Source of the DNA: Selaginella moellendorffii
Taxonomy: Eukaryota; Streptophyta; Lycopodiopsida; Selaginellales; Selaginellaceae
Reading direction: 5' to 3'
Assembly: GCF_000143415.4 (NCBI RefSeq)
Contig: NW_003314282.1
Location: 102,188-166,187 of the forward strand
Length of the DNA: 64,000 nt
Shown here: one piece after another, positions 21,866 through 30,747 of the stretch
How the letters are laid out: each line of letters opens with the position of its first letter
Numbering within the stretch: the stretch's first letter is position 1
Program-made: the position numbers and the translations under genes
The notes under the pieces: generated by a model
The model's database searches: none
What the model saw: only the letters and a program-made list of their open reading frames with translations
What the model was told of the DNA's origin: nothing

Positions 21866-22769
21866 CAATACAAGCTATATAACGATGTAATCGACACACT
21901 ATGAAGTTAACTGTGCTGAGACTGCACAAGAGCCACTACATTGGGCACCCACTCCATAAGGGCGTTAAATGCCATAACCGCTCTTCAGAGTGCTTGTGCT
22001 TGTCTACGTTTCCAGTGAACTGCACCCCAAGTCTACCTTTCATATCCCTCTAGATGATCACAGTGTCCACTTGGCCATAGTTGAACTGGATCGAAATGTA
22101 CATATACCTTTCACCCGTGAGCAGTTCATGCAAAGGAATGTTGGTTGGAATGCTGCAAAACGACTAGGGTACCTTGTTAACAATAAAGTTGTCCGAGATT
22201 CGCATGCCATGTCTAGATATCACATCGTCGCACAACTGCTCACATAGCTGATTACTGTGCTCTTCCAGGGAAGAACTCCAAGCCTTTCAAAACACCTCTA
22301 CGTAAATCTACTCCACGAAAGGTGAGCAGAACTCGTCTTCTGACCGTGAGAACCTGGAATTGATCATTTCCTCTAGCAGGTGGAAGTTGCAAGTTATATC
22401 CTGCTTCAGCCTATGAACAAACTTTTCCGCCAAATTTCGGATGAAAGACATTGTATGTCCAATAATGAAGCTCTCAACTGTCTTAACTAAAGAAATGTAC
22501 AAGATAACCTAAAAGTCTAAAAATTTATTTCCATACATGAGCATTTAGCATTGTGAACACAGAAAGATTGGGTGTAGGACTATGTTGATCAGAAAGAGTT
22601 CTGCCCGTGACAAAGGAGTGTCACAATGAGGAAGAAGAGAAACGTGTGTGACTAGATTGTGGTTTGAGATTGGTGTTTTTTTTGTGGTATGCAAGGCATT
22701 CAAACACATTTGACTTTGTTCAAGTTTGCTATTCACAACCCTGATAGGTATATGGGATGGATCAAACAT
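21866..22769. other. Sequence between PPR pseudogene pieces
   Basis: Not aligned by eye with copy B. Short open stretches on either strand (21990-22247 +, 22308-22502 -) have no recognisable motif. Probably an insertion or unrelated relic. Confidence 0.4.
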
Positions 22770-23835
22770 CTACTTGGTGATCAGCTTGGTGGATATGTTC
22801 ATCAAATACAGGAGCATGATCAATGCCTCAACAGGATGGCTTGTCACAACAAACTGTGCTAGTTCTTGGGTATGTTGAAATTGGAAAGAATGATATAGCT
22901 TCAGAGGTTTTCATGAGGATTGCTGCTCCAGATGCTTTGAGCTTTGTTGCGGCACTTGTTGCTTGCATGAACTTGGCTATGGCTGTTACCGTTTTTGGAA
23001 ATGGGAATGGCACTTCACTCCTGAGCTCTACAAGCTGGTTACGACAAATCCATTGTTTCATTGGCGTGCCAAGTGCTCTAAGTTGTGTGGTGTATCAGTT
23101 TAGTTCCAACAGATAACAGAGAGGAGGAACTGGTATTCTGATGGATGATCCAGCAGCACCAGCAGTGTCTACCAGACTCTCAGACACTGGTGGTTTCAAT
23201 AGAATAGGGCTTAAAAGTCGATGGAAAGTTGTGAAGCTAAAGAAGCTATGGGGATCCACTCTCAGGCTTCACAAACTGGACAGGACAAACAAGTTTATGT
23301 CGAGAGCAGTATTATCAACCTCTACGCGAAGTGTGGGAGCATGGTAGACGCGAGCTTGGCTTTCTACAGGATGGAAACTTGGGATGTAGTGTCCTAGACA
23401 CCACTGATACTGGGATACGGAGAAAGCGGGGAAGGCGAACTAGGTCTAGAACTCTTCTGAAGTTCTGGCAAATGCAAGCTCAAGGAAGTTGCCCCAACGG
23501 ACTTACGTTGCTGTGCTGAGAGCATGTGTGCGGATCGAGATTAGAATGTGACACAGGTTGAGCTGGTGAAGGTCACGAGATTGGAAAGGCATTTGCTCTT
23601 CACTGTCAAGCTGCCAGGGATGGCTTCCTGGGCAACATATTCGTGCCGACTAGTCTGGTGACCGTCGACATATTCTTGAGAATGAGAGCTCAAGAGGGCT
23701 GCAAGGCAAGCAACTCCCGAGCTTTTGTAGCGGCTTTAATAGCATGTGGGAGTCTGGTGGCACTTGAGCTTGGTAAAAGAGTTCATGGTGAAGTCCTTCG
23801 GCTTGGACTCGAGACAGATACTAGCCATGAGACCT
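22770..23835 (+). pseudogene. PPR-DYW pseudogene, N-terminal and middle part, copy A (inverted)
   Basis: Plus strand aligns with the N-terminal and middle parts of the minus-strand PPR gene of copy B: VLGYVEIGKNDIASEVF at 22860, then APDALSFVAALVACMNLA, then the KFMSRAVLSTSTRSVGAW-frame equivalent around 23300, then GCKASNSRAFVAALIACGSLVALELGKRVHGEVLRLGLETDT in pieces up to 23825. It has multiple frameshifts. The similarity stops where a copia gag relic begins. Confidence 0.87.
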
Positions 23836-24215
23836 CAAAGCTTGCTGATGTAGGTCGTGACAGAGTCTTTTATGTCCATGCGCATGTTCAGAAATTTCTG
23901 GGTAAGGGTCACTTTAGCATTCTCAGCCTTGGCCGAGAAAACAGCGAGACGAGCATCCCAGTTTGCTGCGATTGCCACTCTCTCATGTAAGTTGAAGTGC
24001 GAGGTCCATAGGTTTAGGATATCACGATACCTCTGTTCCATCCACGATACCCCAGCAGTCCTTAGCAAGGAGAATGAGTTGGACTTTGGCTCACCATGTC
24101 GCGAAGTTTGTTCCCGTGAGTTTGTTAAGCATCTTCTCCCAACCGTCTCAGTTTTCAGGAGATGAGCCTAGATTTGCAGGAGGTGGGGTATTAGAGGAAG
24201 ACCCAGCCATTGTTA
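23836..24215 (-). pseudogene. Ty1/copia gag relic
   Basis: Minus strand from ATG at 24211: MAGSSSNTPPPANLG, then KLTGTNFATW, VQLILLAKDCWGIVDGTE, and VTLTQKFLNMRMDIKDSV. KLxGxNFxxW followed by a hydrophobic helix and a later L-xx-F-xxx-M-xx-x-SV stretch is the copia gag signature. Several stops are present. It truncates the PPR pseudogene at its 3' edge. Confidence 0.75.
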
Positions 24216-25139
24216 GAATCTAGAAGAAATTTAGTAACGAGGTGGTGGTGAAAACTGGTCTTTCCTAGGGGCAGGTCCTAGAGTAGCGGGGCAATGCTGC
24301 ATCTCATCCTGCCTCTTGCGCTCCTGGATCCGGTGTGCTCTCGCAAGTGTTGCGAGTGCTTGTGTCGTTTCCTCCTCATCTCCCAGTGGTCGTCTGCACC
24401 AGTTGGGATTGGCCATTGGATCGTTTTCAACCTGATACCATGTAAGAATTTTTGATGCTGCAGCAGCTGTAGCTATTCTTGGACTTTGTGTTTGTGTGTT
24501 GTACATTGAGTTCAACTTCGACACCCCGTTGCATGTTGTTGGCTTTGATGATGCGCTGCTTGGCAAAACAAATGACAAGGTGATCCAGATTCTCAAGACC
24601 ATGACTCAGTGTTGAGGAAGTCTTTGCTACTACTCCTGGTGTACCGTCGCTTGCTCCTGTGCCTGAAGTTGGTCAAAGTAGAGGTGGTGCGCCTTCACAG
24701 CTGAACCATATGAGGCACTTGAATCTGGATGTCTATGGCATGCATGCTAAGCTTGATGTTCATTTCTTCAAACGGAAGGAGGAATCATGAAGGATGATCA
24801 AATTAATGTAGAGGAGCGGGTAGATAGTGATTTTTAGTCTTTTTTCTTCCTGAACAATATATAATCAATGCCTTTTTCTTCTGCCTATTGCTTTCACGTC
24901 TGCTTTTTCTATGTTGAGCCTTAAAATGGCTTATGTGATAGCAAGATAAAGAAATTTCTCCGCGCAGTGCTTCACGCAACTCCTCCTGCTTCGCGTCTTG
25001 TGGAACGATCCCCATTCAGAGACATTTTACCTAGCTACCATTCTGTGCATGAGAACCTATTTTTCTATTCAGATAGATAAGTAGACACTGCCTCTTCGCA
25101 ATTAAAGCTAGATTTGCAAGCCAGTGCCCAGAGCGAAAT
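24216..25139. other. Intergenic, possible copia remnants
   Basis: 24231-24602 on minus has an open stretch ending PPPRY with no recognised domain; the rest is short ORFs. No gene supported. Confidence 0.4.
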
Positions 25140-25290
25140 TAACTGAACTTTGTAATCTTCTCCCCGTCTAAACAGTGACAAGAATTGTGCCTCAGTTCCT
25201 GCATCCTTAGAGCTCGCGCACGCGCCACCGAATAAACATTGGACCACCTCGAGGCGCGAAAGCCTGCAACAACCAGATCGCTCAAATTCC
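25140..25290 (-). pseudogene. Relic of a 2OG oxygenase paralogue
   Basis: AGAGCTCGCGCACGCGCCACCGA at 25208-25230 (in two pieces) matches 5084-5102 of oxygenase copy 2, and CTCGAGGCGCGAAAGCC at 25247-25263 matches 5291-5310. The sequence between has been deleted. About 120 bp of the 3' coding part survive. Confidence 0.72.
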
Positions 25291-25539
25291 TTTTTATGCA
25301 TGCCATTAATAAGGCTGATTGCTTGTTGAAAAATGTGGCTTTAGAGCAAGTATTTGGGCTAAAAGGTCCGTTCATTCATTAACTGTTTATAGGCACCACG
25401 AGGACAGAGGGAGAGAAAGTCACTTCACTTAATCTTTGGGCGAGGAAGCTTTTCTGCATGTCCATTATGCAGGCATGGTCTCGCAACGCGGAAACATTCG
25501 TTTGGATTGTTTTTATTCATACTTAGATATGTTTCTGTA

Positions 25540-25965
25540 TTGCAGTTAGGGACTACCAAGGATAAAAGAGACATCCAGCATGTGCTGGGGCATTGGCACG
25601 ATGATCTTCTTGATGATACCATTAAATAGGTACTCTATGTGACTTTCCTATGATCACAATTGATGTCATTGTTATATCGGAGAACTCTATTTGTCCATTC
25701 ATGACAAAAAATGGCTTCATGGAGGCTTGAAAGTCAAAGTAATGGGCCCTTTGTGAAGTTTCTATGATAAGAGCGTGCGCAAGTCGGGGGTTTTGGCACA
25801 AAGCGGAGCAACCACACATGAATAGACTGACTTTTGCCACTGGATGGCAAAATTCTGGTACTTGGTGTTGGTATCTTCTTCTTTTGAGAACAGAGCATGG
25901 CGGAGTTAAAGGTTGCAGTTATCAAGAGAAACACTTGGGAGATAGTGATGGAAAAGTAATCTCCC
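25540..25965 (+). pseudogene. Unidentified gene fragment, copy B
   Basis: Counterpart of 16843-17495: ATCCAGCATGTGCTGG, TGGCACGATGATCTTC and AGTAATGGGCCCTTTGTGAAG are shared. It carries an in-frame stop after the first block and an internal inversion of the CGAACGCTCTT-type segment around 25760-25800. The family is not recognised. Confidence 0.4.
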
Positions 25966-26209
25966 ATGCTAATTATTTGATATTATGCTTGCTCTGGCCA
26001 ACTTTTCGACTCCATAACTACCAAGAATCTCCTGCGCTCTTGGCTTCAAAAAGGAGACTCCAATCGTGATGAGCTTGATGGGAGACGGAGGACGATATAA
26101 CTTCCCTCTCAGTTCTAGCTTGCTCCGATCGATCGAGAGCATTACCACTCACTGCATGATCGATGTGCAATAGCCATGGTGAAGAGAATGCCGTATCGAG
26201 CCACTCCAA

Positions 26210-28216
26210 TCACGTGTTCCAGGAACACGCTGCTGGCGACCTTGTAACTCCTGGTAGTGTCGTGAAGGGACTCCCCGAGACGATGAAAGCTGCCCAGTGG
26301 CTCACGTCGTAAAGCTTCTGGCTACCATCGTTGGCCTCGATCATCTCCACGACAGCCTCCCTGAGAGCACTCGCAATATCCATTCCTTGGACCAGATTCC
26401 AGTATATCTTCTTCATGAGCACCTGAGTGGACTTGTCTTTCACGTTCCAGAGTGATATCACCACGGACGGAACTCCAGATATGTGAAACGACCTTGGCAG
26501 CGCCAGGATTCCTTCGGCAAACACTCTCCCAACTCCTGAGCTGCAGGCACTGAGAACCGCCGCTGATGCTCGGAACGGACTTTCACCTGCAAGCTCTACG
26601 ACTTCGTCCCCTGTAAGCCTGTGCGAGTTCGACACTGTTGTGAGAGCTCTCGTGAGGCACTCCTCAAACTCCACAGATCTGTCGAGGCGAGCTGACTTTG
26701 CAAGGTCGTCTTGATGCTCTTCTGGCACTGCCAAAATCAGAGCTCCATCTGGAAAGTCCGTGCTAACTGTGCCGTGGCTCGCGATGTGAATCCAGTCACT
26801 CTCGGGAAGCTGCCGCAGCACAAATTCCTTTGTTGCATCATCTTCTCGGACCAAGTTGACGACACTGTGCGCGTTGGCACTCTTTAGAAGGGATCCCACC
26901 ATCTCTGCCTCCTCGGTGGCATAGTATAGATCTCTGGTGGGGTTCCCTACGATCAGCGAACGAGATTGCCGTTGCTGCTGCTGCTGCTGCAGGACCTGTC
27001 TTCTCTTGTCGCAATGCTTCAAGAGTCTTAACGAGGAAACAGTCGCTAGAGCATACCTCTCGATCAAGTATTTGTCGTCCTCATCGATCATGGCACCAAA
27101 TGGCACAAAGGAAACATCCTGTAATCGCGGGTTTTCACAGTTTGCAAGCAAAAGAACAAGAAACTAGTGCTCACCTCATTTGGAACTATAACCAGTGTCT
27201 TCGGTTGAATGCTTTCCAGTTGTGACTCAAAAGGCTTGACAATAATATGGTAGTAATCCCTGAGAGCCTTGTCTGCATTGTTAGCTTGCAGGAGCTCCAA
27301 TAACGCCGACGGTGAACAAGCCTTGAAGTCCCATTCTCGGTTATGCCCGACGAGCTCGCCATTGTGCAACAGGTAGGAAGCCACTCCGTAGGATATCACC
27401 CTGCCGTCGCTTACAGATAATCCACCGATGTGAGATATGACCAAGATGACTGTGTCAATTCCGACGTCTTTGGAAATGACTTCGACTTGCCCCCATGCTT
27501 TCTCGTCGTCCATGTCGAACTCGTCGAGCTTCTCGTGGTCACCTTCGGTCGTGGCCAAGAACAGCATGTCCCTTGCATGACCCCTCTCAAACCAGAGCAA
27601 TGCCCGCTTGAAATCGCTCAAAGCGCATAGGGAACTCTGGACCTGATCGAAGTTGTACTTGATGGACTCTAAGTTTGTGATCCTTCCTGTGCTCAAGTAG
27701 CCAAAGTTTGAATTCACTCGCAGCCAACACCTGACCCAAAACAATGATCAAAACAGGGAAGAAAAACGATACAAAAGTGACCAACCTGATCATCTCTTCG
27801 TACTTTCGGACGGATTCAACGTCGAAGCCCATCTTCCACAGCAGATAACCATGGTGCCAAAGACGTAGAGGGACGATGGTACGTCGAAGGTAAGTACACT
27901 CTGCTAGTCGAATCGACTCTGCCATAAATTCGTTCACCAGCAGAAGGGGGGGATCTCCCGATGGCAATCTGTCATAGTATGCCCACGATAAGTCAGCCAT
28001 CTTCATCCACACTTCAGATCGAAAAATTTGCAAAGCAGGTAGCTCATGATCTCTGTCCAGGGCCAAAGTCTGCAGCAGCTGACAAATTTGTGATTCCTGT
28101 TCCTCAGGATCCTCTTCTTTTCGAAGCTTATCCAGGCTGTTGCCTATTTCTTCTACTTCCGCACTTAGCTTATCATGGAGCCTGATGCCACTCCTTGCCA
28201 TCCAGCGTGATCTCAA
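26210..28216 (-). CDS. CHAT-domain cysteine protease half-gene (split from TPR-CHAT), copy B
   Basis: Three exons on minus: 28216-27786, 27730-27175 and 27118-26210, GT-AG, in phase, 631 aa. They correspond one to one to exons 2-4 of the full-length gene at 40296-44061. The N-terminal about 140 residues are helical (EVEEIGNSLDKLRKE, LLLVNEFMAESIRLAE). Next come FERGHARDMLFLATTEGD and DYYHIIVKPFESQLESIQPK, which lead into the caspase-like fold. The CHAT dyad is intact: His in HIASHGT (26774-26776) and Cys in LSACSSG (26543-26545). A Gln run (CAG repeat) sits near the start of the last exon. The helical half of the ancestral protein is now a separate divergent gene starting at 28479. Whether the two products associate is inference. 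A pseudogene close to extinction is the alternative, but nothing in the frame is broken. Confidence 0.82.
26960..26995. repeat. CAG/CTG trinucleotide run (poly-Gln) in CHAT half-gene
   Basis: TGCTGCTGCTGCTGCTGCAGG on + encodes about seven Gln. The full-length paralogues have only RQQKQK here, so the tract is specific to this copy. Confidence 0.8.
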
Positions 28217-28478
28217 AGCTCAGTGCACTCACAAAGCCGCGGCGAACGAGAAGTCCTGCAGTCATGTCAAACCATTTTGAGGAGAAAAGCAAATTCCTCA
28301 CTTGCTTAGAAGCTCCATGTTCCAGGGAAGACTTTTGTTTCGTCTTGAAATATATTGTGGGCTTGAAACGCGCACCGGAGATCGTGAAGTTGTCGGTGCT
28401 CTTGCTATTTGACCATCATATCGCTTCAAAGTCCAGGAACTCCTTTTCCTGCAGAACAGCTGTAAGCATTTGAAAGAA
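28217..28478. promoter_or_regulatory. Shared upstream region of the divergent CHAT and helical half-genes
   Basis: 262 bp separate the two ATGs. No long ORF. The same sequence with small changes lies between the two decayed halves of copy A (about 18905-19145). TCTTGAAATATATTG near 28340 is the only TATA-like stretch. If both genes are expressed this must be a bidirectional promoter. Confidence 0.5.
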
Positions 28479-30296
28479 ATGGAGAAGTGTTCGGCCTCTT
28501 ACTTGGCAGGCGCTGTCCGTTTGCTGGACGAATTGTTCGAGAGCAAGCAGGATCTCAAGCCTGCCGCAAAGAGCTTTGCGGAATGCCATTGGATCTGTCT
28601 GCGGGAGAGAGATGTTGATGGACTTCAATGGAGTATCAGACTCCTCCAAGGCATCATCAACCATTTCACGGAGAAAGAGTTGGAGCCGGATAATCTGTAT
28701 GCGTTTCTGCTGGAATGCTTTGAAAGCACTGCTGACAAAGATGAAGGTAAGCAGCACCAGGAGTCGGAGTCTCCACGAGCACTGGCAGAGTTTCATGTGG
28801 CAAGTCGTCATCTTAGTGCCACTTGGTTCATCTCTTGCCTCGACATTGCGACTTCCGATCTACTAAGGTACCATGCTGGGATGGGACTCGGATCGGTGAT
28901 TCAACAGCAAGAGCGAAATGGTGAAGACTGCCGCGACGCTCTGAAATGGTTCCAAGTTAGTAAGTTCATTGCCGAAAGCCTGGAGCCGGCATACATAGAA
29001 TACAAGGCTTTTGCTTCATACCAGATCGCGAAGACTTTGGTGCAGCTTGGCGAGATAGAAGACGCTCAAACTCTCTGCCTGGAAGTGTCTACCGAAGAAT
29101 CTGTGCTCTCAGCAGCTCTGCTTGACATGGTCAACGCAATAATCAAGCATAAAGAAGGCGAACCTCGAGAGGAAGTTGTCGCTGCATACGCGGCTGCTAG
29201 AAGAAAGCTTGTAAAGCTGATGGTGAATGTCAAACTTAAGCTTGACGAGAAGCTAGGATCGAGGTGCTGCTCCCAACGGTGTATCTTGAACTACACTAGA
29301 TATCGGAGGTTCGCACAGTTTTACATGCTCATGCTGCCAAAAGAAGAGAAAGTACCTGGTATACCACTCAAGGCCTGCTTGGTTGCTTATGATCTGTACC
29401 GAGAAGCAAGACTGGAGATAGTCAAGCTCCAAGAAGGCTGGAGCGATGCTGAAGATGCCAGGTCCTACGTTGAAGAAGGAATCGAGGTCATGTACCAGGA
29501 CGCCGCCCATGTTTCTGTCACCGCCATTGACTCTCTAGTGCTCGCTCACCAGATCGCTGTGAAGATGGATGATATGGACAGTCTCTGGGCGGCCGGGACG
29601 TTCCTCGACGAGTATATCGGCCGAGAAACGAAAGGTGACACGCCAGGAATGATCTCTCGCATGGTTGCGTGCTTCCGGAAGCACTCCAGAGACGATGAGG
29701 ACCAAGAGGCGTGGACGAAATACTACGTGGGAAGAGTGGGATCAACGGACGGTAAAGTCTCGGATGAGCAGTACGAGTTCCTGAAGGAGTCCCTGGAAAG
29801 AGCAACAACACCCCTGTTAAGCTACTTTGTGGCATATGCACTGGCCAATGCGTCATACGAAGCAAGGACCATTCACGAGTACCTGGAGAGATCCAAGAAG
29901 TGTGCCCTCCAAACCGGAAAGGAGGAGCTTATAATAAACGCGATGATGGAGCAGTTCAATTCACTCCGAGAGAACCAGATGTTCCAAAAGGCGCACGAAA
30001 TCCAAACAGAGATGAAAAAAATAAGCCGCGCTTTTGCGTACCAAAAACTCGGACAGGCCGCGGCAGAGTACATGGAAGGGTCTCTCAGGATAGCCTGGGG
30101 AGAATTCCCCAGAAAGACATCCCTGCATTTCGAGAGAGCAATCAATCTCTTGGAGTCCCTGGAGACACCATATCCTTTTTCGCTCAAGGCCTACCTCGAG
30201 AGCAGCCACGGTGCGGGAGAGCTTACGTACTATGGAAGATCGTCCGTGTACCTTATCTCCGGTAATGCTTCCATCATGCGTAGCATTTGCAGCTAG
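28479..30296 (+). CDS. Helical-repeat (TPR-like) half of a split TPR-CHAT protein, copy B
   Basis: 605 aa, uninterrupted. The ATG at 28479 aligns with the start of the full-length genes (MEKCSASYLAGAVRLLDELF against MEGTCCSSCLKRAVLVLKEL), so I prefer it to the in-frame ATG at 28470. The sequence is a chain of amphipathic helices, including KCFQ-like DALKWFQVSKFIAE, EYKAFASYQIAKTL, EAYAAARRKLVKLMVN and LERAINLLESLETPYP, as in TPR superhelices. It stops near the exon 1/exon 2 boundary of the intact gene (ELTYYGRSSVYLIS, then a new short tail). It therefore has no protease domain; the matching CHAT half is the divergent gene ending at 26210. It could act as a partner, regulator or decoy; this is inference. 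Confidence 0.78.
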   Translation: MEKCSASYLAGAVRLLDELFESKQDLKPAAKSFAECHWICLRERDVDGLQWSIRLLQGIINHFTEKELEPDNLYAFLLECFESTADKDEGKQHQESESPRALAEFHVASRHLSATWFISCLDIATSDLLRYHAGMGLGSVIQQQERNGEDCRDALKWFQVSKFIAESLEPAYIEYKAFASYQIAKTLVQLGEIEDAQTLCLEVSTEESVLSAALLDMVNAIIKHKEGEPREEVVAAYAAARRKLVKLMVNVKLKLDEKLGSRCCSQRCILNYTRYRRFAQFYMLMLPKEEKVPGIPLKACLVAYDLYREARLEIVKLQEGWSDAEDARSYVEEGIEVMYQDAAHVSVTAIDSLVLAHQIAVKMDDMDSLWAAGTFLDEYIGRETKGDTPGMISRMVACFRKHSRDDEDQEAWTKYYVGRVGSTDGKVSDEQYEFLKESLERATTPLLSYFVAYALANASYEARTIHEYLERSKKCALQTGKEELIINAMMEQFNSLRENQMFQKAHEIQTEMKKISRAFAYQKLGQAAAEYMEGSLRIAWGEFPRKTSLHFERAINLLESLETPYPFSLKAYLESSHGAGELTYYGRSSVYLISGNASIMRSICS

Positions 30297-30747
30297 TGGA
30301 GTGGACGAACGCCATCACCTGCAAAGAACCATAAGCTACGCTCTGGATTGAACTTAACAACTTTTTGGAAAGCTGAGCGATAAACTGTGAACAAAAATTA
30401 GAAAATAAAAGATACAAACAGCTTACGCCTTGAAATCCATCTTCCACAGCAAAAAATCCTCGCAACTGAAGCCTCCAATCGACACATTATTACCAAGGAG
30501 CCATGCAACCAAAAAAAACTTACGAGAACTTGCGGACTCTTCATGAAGAAGGAAATTGTTCCCCTTAGTTTTCCCTGGGAAACTTTCTAGCTTTACCATG
30601 TACTTGGTCTTGCAAACCTCAATTTCAATGCCTGCCATGGATCCAAAAGTGAGAAACTAAAAGCCAGAGACGTCACAAAATACCTTGGAAAGCGATGGCT
30701 TTGATCGCCACCTCCTCGTATTACTCCACGGACGTAGATAACAAGGA
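30297..30747 (-). other. Region between half-gene and PPR gene, with exon-like segment
   Basis: On minus, 30638-30520 reads MAGIEIEVCKTKYMVKLESF and continues to a donor-like CAAGTTCTC/GTAAGT. At 30470-30430 a short piece reads FLLWKMDF, resembling the FLLWKMGF motif of the CHAT family. The same layout is in copy A at 20710-21035. It may be a small gene or patchwork debris; function unknown. Confidence 0.35.
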
